Positions 27,122-38,474 of a DNA stretch of 64,000 nucleotides are shown here, one piece after another. This DNA comes from Rotaria sordida (lineage: Eukaryota; Rotifera; Eurotatoria; Philodinida; Philodinidae), in NCBI GenBank assembly GCA_905250125.1, contig CAJNOL010000220.1:124001-188000 (forward strand), read 5' to 3'. Every line of letters starts with the position of its first letter. Position 1 is the first letter of the stretch. Both the position numbers and the translations under genes were made by a program. The notes beneath the pieces were generated by a model, which was given only the letters and a program-made list of their open reading frames with translations, made no database searches and was not told where the DNA came from.

Positions 27122-30100
27122 ATGAATCAAGATTTTGATGATGATGAAGATCTTCATTTATTATCTGAAAGTAGTTTATCATTAACATCAACATCATATA
27201 CAAATAATACATTTATTCGTAATAATAATCGTCGACAATGTTCAATAAGATCTCAAAAAAATATTTCATCTAATAATCAAATTCTTCATGAAGATGATAC
27301 ATCTTTATTAACACAAGCAAATACAGGTGATATAATACGATTAAAAGATGGTACAAGAAAAAAATATAATGGTTCATCATGGCGTCGTATGTGTTCAAAA
27401 ATAAATTGTTCCTATTATAGTCAAAGTGAAGGTTTATGTAAACTTCATTTAAATGAATTAAAAACAAGAAATTTATCAATGAATAATAATACAAAAATTC
27501 ATAATGATAATGACATATTATTGACTAATAAAATATTATCTAAACAAAATGAACCTAAAAAAGGTCATATTATAACATTACTCAATGGTATACGAAAAAT
27601 TTATGATGGACGACATTATCGACGTATTTGTGCTAATCCAATTTGTACAATAATTGTTCATGGTAGTCATGAATATCAAAATGGGTTTGTTTAAAATACA
27701 AAAATAAATTTATTGAAAATTTAATAGTTTTTTATTATTATTAATTTTAGTTTATGTCCAAATCATTATCATGAATTTCATGCTAAAAATTTATTAGAAT
27801 TAAAATCTTCTCAAAATACTTTATCTATTCCATCAAATTCTATAGTTTCATCTTCATTACGTAAACGTCGACGTTTAAATTCTCCATCATCTATGATACC
27901 ATCACAAGTACCTATGACTTCTAATATTCAAATATCTATATCAAAACCAAATCATCGTCTTTCAATAGCTGCTATTCCACCATCTGTCGATATAAATAAT
28001 CCAAGAAAAGGTGATATTATTGAAATGGAAAATGGTTCACGAAAAAAATTTGATGGTGTTGTTTGGCGTAAAATTTGTTCATTACCTGGTTGTCTAATAG
28101 CTGCACAACGTGATGAATTATGTCGAAAACATTTTATTAAACTTAATGGAAAACCAAATAATGGATCGAATAATGATATTAACGAGTCAGTAACAATGGT
28201 TACACCTCTATCAAAAAGTATTTCATCTGTGTCAACATCATCATCAACAGATGAAAAATCAGGTAGAAATGATAGAATCATTGTTAGCATACTGAAACAA
28301 CAATAGTCTCTCGAAATTTCTTGTGATTAATTTTGAAAGTGAAGATTCTCTAGTATTCCGGAAAAGATTCATACTCTCTTTAGTCCATTGATAAACAGAA
28401 GGATTTTAATAGTTTAAGGTTCAATTTTGATAATGTATGAGATGACCTTTTCCTTATTTCAAAAAAAAAGTATTATTCATCTCTATAGAAATGACTTTTT
28501 AACGAAAACTTATCTATGCCTAGCGGCAATTTGAGTCAATCGAAAAGTCTATTTGTTGCATATATATATATATATAAAGATTTGTTTGCTGCATATTCAT
28601 AATGTCCCTTGTATATTGTTCGATGTTTGATAATTCTTATAAAAGCTCACATATTCTTACAGGAACTTCGTTTTTATCTTCCCTTAGCTTTCTTCGATTG
28701 TTATACTATACTCATCAGGAAAGTATCCACTTCCATTATGACTCATTCAACAGAGTATATTGTGATAGAAAAAAAGCTTTAAAAGAGTTCGACAAGAGCT
28801 ATGATTGTTTTACTGAGAACCAGACATTATAAACAAATCAAAATGAAGAGTTTTAACGAAAACAAACATGTCTTTCTAGAGGTATTCAATTTCAAAAAAA
28901 AAAACAACCGTTTATCATAGGATGGCACAATAATCCACTCGAAAAATCATTATCCCGAGATGGACATGTTCATTTTCGCTGAAACTCTTCATTTTAATTT
29001 TTTTTTCAGAATGCAGCTCTCAAGAAAACGGCCATAATTTTTAGACATAGGTTCGAACCTTTTTTAGACTTTTTCTCATTGCAGTATACTCTATCGAATG
29101 AGATGTGAATGAGTCAAAATAGAAGTAGATACTTCCTTTTCTTCTTTCACCACGCTTTAAAAAGAATCGTTATCATATCGAACTTTTTTTTAAGTTCGGC
29201 AGGTGCTGTAAAGCCTAAAATGATTTTTCACACGGATACACTCTCGAAATCTTTTTTGAGATCCGTAGAACGAAAAAGGATTTGATATAAAAAAATATGA
29301 AACCATTTAAGTCTGATACGAATTCTTTCGAGTGTAATGGGAAATCTATAAGGTTTTGTTTTAAACTTTAATGATTTCATATTTTAGATACCGAACCATT
29401 TTAAGTTTCACAACCTCTGTTGAACTTAAAAAGATTTGGCATAACATTTTGTTTTTTTTTTTTGAGTGCAGAAAGAATAAAAAAATTCATCTATAATCTT
29501 TTTTCCTAATTCGAATTCTGTATATTTCTATATAATATTTTTTTTTAAAAATAGAATCTCGAACTTCAAAAAAACTCAAAAATGAATTTATGGATTGTGA
29601 TAATGAACAAGAAGAACAAAATAATGATAATGCATCAAATAGTTATCATGCATTAGGTTAATATTTATTTAATTATTTTTTTTTTCTTTTCTTTAATTTT
29701 TGTTTTATGATAAATATTTTTCAGATGATAATAATGATATCGATATTAATCAAGAAAATTCATCAATTATTCAAGAAGATAATTTTGATACACCAATTGA
29801 TCATACACTTATTGATGCACTTTCTGCTAGTCGACAAAAATTTTTAACAGGTAGAATATTTTTTTCTTTAAAAAAATTTTTTTTTTTTTTTTGAAATATA
29901 GATTATTTAAAAAAATGGTTACGAGAACATCATACTCATCCTTATCCAAGTAATCAAGAAAAAATTGAATTAGCTAAACAATCATCTATAACATATGATC
30001 AAGTAACAACATGGTTTAATAATGCACGAGCAATTCTTCGACGACGTCATGCTAAATTACAACATTCATATGATACTGTTGATAATGATGATGATGATGA

Positions 30101-30302
30101 TGATGAATTATCACATGAAAATAAAAACTGTTTAGATTCTAATCATAAAATATCTTCTCAAAGTAAAAGCAAAAATATATTATCTTAACCAAACAAAAAA
30201 AATAAAATAAAATTCAATTTTAGTTCAACAATCATTATCATTATTTAGTGGTTTATGTTATCGTTCAATTGGTGTACAATGTAATCCATCAACAGTAAAT
30301 CA

Positions 30303-30334
<32 letters not shown>

Positions 30335-31742
30335 ATTTATCTATGATGACTGATGATGAATTAATATCAGATCGTACAATAAAAATTATACGACCATCAA
30401 ATCATATATTGAAAACAATTAATAGTATAAAACATAATAATACTAGTCAAGAATTTCTTAAAAATGATATTAAAAATGAAGATGATGAACAATTTCGAAA
30501 AGATCAAGAAATTATTTTAACAAGTACTTGTCTTGATGATGATCAAATGGTAATAGTTTATTTTAGTTTTCTAGACAGTTTTATTTGTATAGAAAAATGA
30601 ATGTTGACAAGTTTCATATATTACTATTCATTGAATTTTCGAATGTTTGTTTTCTAATTAAATTTGAGATCATAATGATCATCTCGATTTTTTCCAAATA
30701 TTACCACGAAAGTTGTGACAGCAACGAGATAGAATTAGCTATGAATAAGATTAGGACTTTTCTTCTTTAAATTCTAGTAAAAAGATTTCTATGAAAGACA
30801 AACTTACAAAGTGTGTTCGGATATTTCTGAATGATTGTCCTCAGATCCTTGATTTTTATATCACTTTTTAAAGAATAATCTCATCTTTAACTCTATGCAA
30901 AACAAAATCAAATTTATCTATTCGAACTTAATTTTCATGCTTCTAATATAACAAGAATTTATATATTGGTTTTTCTTTTTAGACTCGTTTAAAAGAATTT
31001 TGTTCTCGATTTAATATAAAATTATCTAATATTGTTGATGAATTTACAACACATTTAATAACTGATGAAGACGATGAAACACTTGTTTGTCCATTATCAA
31101 AAAAAGTTATTCAAGCTGTTGCACGTCATATGTATATAGTAACATATCGTTGGATTGATAGTTGTCTATCAATGAATAAAATAATTTCTGAACAACCATT
31201 TGAAATTCAAGGAGATTTAACACTTTCATCGGATCATCATGGTTTGTTTATTTTTCTTCATTTTTCTTTTTTGATATATTTGTTGTTTTTGATTATCTGA
31301 AGGTATGCAACGAAGTCGTCAAAGTATTTTACCAAATAATTTACCAAAAACTTTCTTATTTGAAAATTTTTCTATTATGTTAAAATGTAATGGTTGTCAA
31401 GAAATGGTAAATAATGATGAATTAATTGAATTAATTAAATTATCTGGCGCTAAATATACAACTGATTCATATATTTCACGTTTACAAACAGATTCTACAC
31501 GTATTGTTCTTTGTGAAAAAGAATATTTAATTAATCGAAAAGAAATTTATGATAAATGTATTCATATTGGTGTTCATTTTCTTACACCTGAATGGTAAAA
31601 ATAATTAAAACATACATAAAAACAAAAAAAAAAAATAACTAAAAAATTATTCTTTACATTTATTTTTGTTTAAAATAGGTTTCTCGAATCACTTGTTCAA
31701 TATCGTATTCAACCATTTCAAGATTATCAAATATCACCATAA
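27122..31742 (+). CDS. Cys3-His modules + TALE homeodomain + tandem BRCT protein (fusion)
   Basis: Nine exons (27122-27684, 27751-28262, 29555-29656, 29725-29850, 29902-30162, 30224-30549, 30983-31241, 31303-31594, 31679-31742) stay in phase for 834 aa. Three Cys3-His modules lie at about 68-109, 147-193 and 274-315; the second has Tyr for the Trp and its last Cys and His come from exon 2. A TALE-class homeodomain follows at about 425-486, with the PYP extension (HTHPYPSNQEK) and WFNNAR holding the DNA-contact Asn and Arg; it is nearest Iroquois/Mohawk. BRCT1 (about 612-704) and BRCT2 (about 733-834) resemble BRCA1. The Ser and Lys of the phosphoserine pocket appear kept (LTSTC; LVCPLSKK). 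The weak link is the 1.3-kb intron 28263-29554: without it, exon 2 would stop at 28306. Downstream of 28262 the frame switches to codons rare in the neighbouring exons, which favours an intron. Confidence 0.68.
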
Positions 31743-31948
31743 AATTACGATAGATTTAATCTTTTACTCTTTGTCAGATTAAAATTATTCACTTATAAAA
31801 AACAAAATTGTTCTTGTAATTTTTCTTTTCTTTTTTTTCTTTGTTGACGAAAAAAAACAAATAATAAATCGGAAAAATTATTGTAGTTAGCATTTGTTAA
31901 ACATTGTTTATGTATACATGAAAAGATTTTGTATGATTGTATCTTCAG

Positions 31949-34900
31949 ATGTTAGATAAAATGACTAAATGCCAAAATAATCAATGTGATCAACAACGAA
32001 TTAAAAGACATATGAAACGACAAAAGAAAAAACCAGGTATGTAACATTTACTTTTATTAATATTTTTGTTAAGTATAAGACTAAGAAAATAATAAAATGT
32101 TTAATAATCCTATGTGTAATATGAAAAAGTATAGTTTGTTATCAAAGGAAATTTTTCAATTTTTTGTTTTGTTGTATAGAAGTACGATCTACAGAGTTTA
32201 GAATTGAGTATTGATTTTAAAAATCTTATTAAACAAAAATTAATATCTAGAATGTTGTAGAAGAGCTCTATAGTCATTAAGATAAACTAAAGTGTAAAAT
32301 TACTCTACGATATCTATTTGAAATATTTTGTAAATCAAGTTACTAGAAAATATCATGAACTACACAACAACTAAATACAAAAATGTTCATTGTGTTTATT
32401 GATTACCAAGAATTTGTATAGTTTTTCACTTTTCTTAAGTGTTATGAGCACAAAATTACTAGATCTTTCAAGTGACAGGAAAAATTCTGAATTGTTATAT
32501 TTGATTAAATTAAAAGTTTTATCACTTTGAAAACTAACTCTTTCTGGCATCTAATGTATTTTCGTTATGTAATAACTGTTATTATTATATAGTACAAAGT
32601 TTTGAGACTACTAACAGTACGAACTCTCTTAAATCGAAAGTCTTTTCCAAACTAAACTAAACAGATTGTATTATTAAAATAAGTCATTTGAATAAACTAT
32701 TTCACAAATATAAATTGAATTAGATTCAATTGTGAACGATGAATACGAGTATTAAAAAGGTGGAAGAAGCAAAAAAAAAACCTATTCAGCTAACTATTTT
32801 TCGAATTTTCATTGCCAAAAATTCCAATTTATAACTTTTCAATTTGATAACGTTCAATGGGCAGCACATACGCAGCATGACGTCTCAGATAATATTTGAT
32901 CAGTGGTGATAGACTTCAAAAAAAAAGTTCATTTTCAAGCCATTACTTTTGATTTTAGGTCGATTTTTGATTGCGTAAGAAAAAATGTATATATCATTTG
33001 AAAAAGCCCTATGACTTGAACGAATAGTTTCTTTTATACATACAAAAAATCTTTCTATTGAAAACATTTTATTTATCGTTCCTTAAGTTACTTTTTAAGG
33101 ATCTTCCATAGACATTTGTTAAAATTTTGATTTAATTAAGCTAAGTATACAATTAATACGAATTCAGATTTATTACCACATTGAGAGGAAAAATTTTATT
33201 CTATGATTTAGAGTTAAATGAACTCGTATCAAAAACTCTCCCCTGTAATAAGTGACACAATTAAAACGAATCATCAAGAATTCTACTTTGTTTTTCAATC
33301 GTATTTATTTATAGAAAAAAGGAAATAATTAATTTTGTTAAAAAAAAAATTGATATTTGAAAATGGACCTGTTTAGAGTCAAGTTCTATTAACTGGATAC
33401 AAGAAGTTTCATAAGTTCTGAATTTCAACAAAAATTAATTTATATACAAGCAGGAAATGACCTTTAATTTTATGTCCCTAAATGAGGTTTTAGTATCCGT
33501 GTTAATGTTTCATATAGCATAATATTGAATGACATCTTCTCTTATACGAATAATCCTATAAATAGACGAATATGATATTCAATTTTTTTTTTGTTAACAG
33601 TGTTAAATGAATTTGAGATAAAAAATACAGTAGAAACTAATAAGTAGTTGTCATGAATGACTAATCAGATAATCAGTCAGATTATATTCTAAATGGTGAA
33701 TTCTCGTTTCGTCGAAAGCTTAATTGATTTTCTTGTTTCGTCGAAAATTTTTATATAGCTGTTTTTCCAGTGTTCCTATTTCGTTGAAAAATTTTTTGTA
33801 GCGTTCTCGTTTCGTCGAAAAGTAAAATTGAAAGAAAAGATGAAGAATATAAGTAGCTTATTCTAATTGCTTTCGTTCTCTTGAATAGACTAAGAGGCAT
33901 CAAAGAAACAAATTAAACTCTATTGTTAAATCATTCAACCAACGATCCAATACCACTACGAAAAATTTATTTGTAAATCGAAATCCTTGATCCAAATATT
34001 TAGTTAGTGGTTATAAACAACAAACCTTAGTTGTGGACAAATAGGGGTTAGGATGAGAATGTGTGATTGTTTCGGTATATATGAGAACGTGGGTGATAGC
34101 TTTCTGATTGCCTACCCACACATTCAACACTATTAACATCTCAACATTTTCACAGCTCGGTGTTTGTAAATGTCAGCATTTTTCCCTTTCGATATTAGTG
34201 AGGTGACTCCATTAGCTATGCAATCTTTGTAATGCTCTTAATAAATGTTTTTGAGATCCATCCAGAATCATTTTTTTGAATTAGTCTGTTAAAGTAAATG
34301 AAATGATTATGAATAAGCTAAGCATATTCTGCATATTTTCATTCAAATTTTAATTTTCGACGAAACAAGAGCACACGAAAAAAAATTTTTCGACGAAACA
34401 AGANNNNNNNNNNTCGACGAAACAAGAGCACACGAAAAAAAATTTTTCGACGAAACAAGAAAATCAATTAAGCTTTCGACGAAACGAGAACTAACCATTC
34501 TAAATAAACATGTCAAAATGAACTAAAATATATAAATACATACTATTCACTCAATAAAAAAATAAAAATAAAACAAAGTGCAAAATGAAAAATTTTCATT
34601 TTCTCGAATAGTGTCCATATCTTTCCTTAATTTTAAACTAATTATTTAAGCTATGTCTGTTGAATAAACATCTACGGAAAATATTTCAGAAAACAATACG
34701 AGGAAAATAAGTTTCAAATTTAATATATTTAAAAATTAAATTAAACAAAAAAATGAAGAAAACATAACTTATCATAATCGCGAAAGAATAGTTAGTAAAA
34801 TTCCTAAAAGATTGGCAAAGTATAATAAGTAATAGAGGACAGATTCATGTTAGTTAATTGACATTTTTTCTATAATGAATTTATTATTTAAGTCAATCAA

Positions 34901-37900
34901 ACATTTAGTTTTTCTTAATAAAAACTCTAGTTCATCTATTTCGAACTATTGAACAATATATTCTTCTTTTTATATTATTATTTCTACATCAGAAAATGTC
35001 ATCTAGTATTATGTTATTTGATATGTCGACTTGAATGCTCAAATCGGATATATAGATACAATTACTTAGACATCCTCCTCTGCCTGCTTATAAATGAATT
35101 TTCATCAAAATTCAGAATTTATGAACACACACTGTATGAGTTTAAAGTTTCTCTTTTCTACAACCATTAGGGCTCATTGGGTACGAAATTTTCGTACTCG
35201 ATCGACCTCCACTTTGATATCATCAATGAAATATTCTAATTGAAATCAGATTGTCGTCCCGATAATGGAAGATACTTTTTTTTTGTATTCAATGATCAAT
35301 ACATCCTACCCATATCTCAGACGACTAGAGCTTGTCGAGTTCAAAATTTTCAAATCTAGATTCTATGGACTCGAACAGTTATGTTCATTAGATTTTGTAG
35401 ATTATTTCACGGACTATTTTTTGTTTAATTTAGATTTCTCTTCAATTGAATCATGTAATGGTTCAATAGAATTAACAAAAGAACAAGTAAAAGCTGCATT
35501 AACATCTCTTTTTTTAATTCATAAACAAACTCGAACTGTTGAATCTCGTAAACGAGGTCGAAATAAATCTAATGATCGATTATTAGAAAATCAAAATAAA
35601 AAACAAAAACAAATTTATAATAATATTTTATTATCAAATATAACACAATCAGAAACAATTATTCTTGCAACAAGTGGTCTTAATCATCAACAAATGGTTT
35701 GTTTTTATTTTTTTTATTTTTATTTAATATTTTTCAAAAATAATTTAGAAACAAATAAAAAAATTTGTTTTACTTTTTAATTGTCGTTTATTATTATTTG
35801 ATAATAAAACAACATTTAATCATACAATAACACATTTAATTACGGATGAAATTGATCATAATGATTCACTTATATGTACATTAACAAAAAATGTTGTTTT
35901 TGCTATTGCTCAACATTGTTTTATACTTTCTTATCGTTGGATTATTGAATGTTTACAACAAAATACAATTGTTAGTGAAGAACAATATGAAATTGAAGGT
36001 GATAATATATTTTCAACAAAACATAATGGTCCACGTCGATCACGTTTATCAAAACGGCCATTATTACCATTAAATCATTTTAGTAAGAAAATAATTGTTC
36101 TTGACTTAGTTTATGTGAGAACCTTTCCAGATGTCAAATTGCTTTTCAATCCAGATGATGTTTAGTTGATGAGATTTTCATGAGTAATAAAAAAATCTAA
36201 CATGATTTTGATGTTTCGAGCATTTGTTCTTGAAATATCGAAATTTTATTGGATTTTGTCAACGAAACGCTGTGCTCCTTCTCACGTCACGTGAGAGTTT
36301 CGACTTCAAACTTTATACGAACAAAGTTTGAAGTCGAAACTTGAAAACTGTTTTTCTTTTTTATTTCGTCTCGATTGAAACGCGACTTAACATCTGGCAA
36401 AATTTTCTCGTTAGATTGATTTGAAGTAACATTTTTTTTTGCTTTTTCTTTTTCAGTTATGATCAAAGGTGGTAGTCGACATTTTTTAGATTTTACAAAT
36501 TCAGAAATAGGTGATTTAGCATGGTTAGCTGGTGGTATTTATATAGAACAAAATCGATTTCCAAATACAGTTTTTCCAAGACAATGTTTTTTATTAATTG
36601 AAGATGAAGATATACGAAATAAAGTAAGAAAAATATTAATTTTTTCTTCTTTGTTGTTTTGATAAACAAAAAAAAGATGAAAATTAAAATACATCATGAG
36701 TTTTTTTTTAGATAAGATTTTTATTTTGAATAAATCTCAAGAGTATAAATTTCGATAGTAGTATCTCATTAGACAAAAACTCGATTTTAAATAGAGAACT
36801 AAGACAAATTATTATTCTATATTCTAATTATTTTCATTTACAATCACGACAATAGATAATTATCTATTCTTAGATAAAATTCTCTACTTTTGTCGTTTAA
36901 TTCTATATTACATTTATGGATAGTTCTATACGATATGCACTATCCTCATGCACATTGTATTGTGTAGAGAAAAGCACTGGATATGACTGAGAGTATTGCA
37001 TATTCTGTAGAAGTATTCATCTATTCAATCTCAATGATTTCAGCAGTTTATATTAATTATGATTTAATTTAAAATGAAAGATAGATTAAATTCAATAAAA
37101 TATAATTAATGAAAACTAAAGGTTAAAAAATCTTTACTTATTTTGTTACCCGACATAATTTATCATATTAGTCAATCGTACTGAAAAACCCAAAAATATT
37201 CATTGAAGCAAATCGGGATCAGTCATCCATCATATTGAAATGAAATACTTAAATTAAAGGTATAAACGACATCTACATGTCATGAATAAAACACACAATA
37301 TAGAAAATGAATGAAACAAAAGGTTTTTATTTTCAACAGTAGTATTGATTCATACTAAACTTCTAAAAAAAGATCATATCCGGAGTTTGTATGCTTTATT
37401 GTCAATAATATTTTTCTCCTCCCATCATTTATATCATTAGTCGTCTTCGAAGACAATAAGTACTTCAATTATGCCTAAATACTTAATGTTTTAGTCGTAT
37501 TATTAATTTTTCTTTTTTTTGTTTTTGGCATAATAATTACACTTAACTGATTAGGAAAGAAAGATGTCAGGAATTTTTTTCTTCCTCAAAATGTCGAATG
37601 TTGCGCATAATTTTTGACAATCTTATGAGAAATTGTAACTGAAATAGAATTTTAACAGTATTTAGTTCTGTTTATGACACATTCATATGAAGACACTTTT
37701 TCTGAAGATAAAATGTCATAGAAAGTCGATCATTTTAGTATCTTGTATTTGATCTCTGATAGAATGATTAATAACAATATTTTGTACTACAGAATTTTCA
37801 CCATCGTCTATCCTTAAAAACAATCGAGAATCTTCATAATAATTATTAAAAAACAAGCTTTAATTACGATCAAAACAATACAAACAAAAGTATCATGCGC

Positions 37901-38474
37901 TATCCTTGTTTACGCGTTTTGTCAATCTACGAACGACGATAATGTACTTTGATGCATGACAATGATATGTTTTGTTTAATGTGAGTCAAAAAAAAAACAT
38001 GTTAACTTTGCATTTAAGCATTGATAATATTAGTTGAATATTACATATTTTATTACTTTGTTTTTTGTTTAAAAGATAAATATAATCTAACTTAATCGGA
38101 TTATGTCAAGTCTAAATAAGTTCCTATTTTCTTTTTAATAAAATAATAGAATTTTTTAAATTCTTTTCTTTATAATTTATAAAATTTTATAGATGAAAAT
38201 AAATTGAAAAATTTTTCTATTCTAAAAAATCTATATTTAACTTCATATTTCAATAAGAAAAAAAAAAAAAATTATTTTTTTCAAAGAGTAAGACATAAAA
38301 AATTGAAAATGATTATTTATTCTTATTTTTTAGAATATGTTTCATCGTTGTATTGATAAAGGTTTAAAATTTCTTCGAAGCGAATGGTTAATTCGTTCGA
38401 TTGTTGAATATCGTATGGCTAATATAGTTCAATTTCATTGTGATCCATTTGATACTATTGATCGATCTGAATAG
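31949..38474 (+). CDS. BRCA1/BARD1-like tandem BRCT protein
   Basis: Five exons (31949-32036, 35434-35696, 35749-36082, 36457-36623, 38334-38474) give 330 aa; phases agree across a 3.4-kb first intron that holds a transposon. The N-terminus is short and basic with a Cys pair (TKCQNNQCDQQRIKRHMK), followed by a basic NLS-like stretch (ESRKRGRNKS). BRCT1 is at about 103-202 (ILATSGLNHQQ ... THLITDE ... SYRWIIECL), a linker has GPRRSRLSKRP, and BRCT2 is at about 231-320 (LRSEWLIRSIVEYR). Compared with BRCA1, the Ser-Gly (TSGL) and Thr (CTLT) of the phosphopeptide pocket are kept, but the following Lys aligns with Asn. It starts 207 bp after the stop of the homeodomain-BRCT gene and is probably its partial duplicate. 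A role in DNA-damage signalling is inferred from the domain only. Confidence 0.78.
34354..34490. repeat. Short tandem units within the transposon right end, interrupted by a gap
   Basis: A unit of about 35 bases (CGACGAAACAAGAGCACACG plus an A/T run) occurs on both sides of the N run, so the array is probably longer than assembled. Confidence 0.8.
34404..34413. other. Assembly gap (10 N)
   Basis: Ten N in a row inside the tandem units of the transposon. A fixed-size placeholder is likely, so the true length is unknown. Confidence 1.
36281..36340. repeat. Two adjacent perfect hairpins in a BRCT-gene intron
   Basis: CTCACGT-C-ACGTGAG at 36281-36295 is a perfect 7-bp stem. One base later, 36297-36314 and 36323-36340 form an 18-bp perfect inverted repeat with an 8-base loop. 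Both lie in the intron between exons 3 and 4. Confidence 0.85.

Larger units (their letters stand above)
33695..34496. mobile_element. Non-autonomous DNA transposon (802 bp) with 9-bp target duplication
   Basis: Terminal inverted repeats of about 53 bases run nearly identical from GGTGAATTCTCGTTTCGTCG on the left and GGTTAGTTCTCGTTTCGTCG read inward from the right. ATTCTAAAT is duplicated exactly at 33686-33694 and 34497-34505. Both ends carry subterminal copies of a TTTCGTCGAAA-like word (four on the left, about five on the right, in inverse orientation). There is no coding frame inside. A 9-bp duplication with repeat-rich ends fits Mutator-like elements best; superfamily assignment is inference. 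It lies in intron 1 of the BRCT gene. Confidence 0.85.

Noticed and set aside
27952..28290. Minus-strand 112-aa frame
   Set aside because: Antisense of the third Cys3-His module exon; no motif of its own.
28263..28306. Stop at 28306 as the end of the third Cys3-His gene
   Set aside because: The phase-1 donor at 28263 joins the acceptor at 29553-29554 in frame, and the codons after 28262 are unlike those of the neighbouring exons. Kept as the main alternative, not the preferred model.
29040..29065. GGTTCGAACC as a tRNA T-loop
   Set aside because: It is a self-complementary word with no A box or cloverleaf around it.
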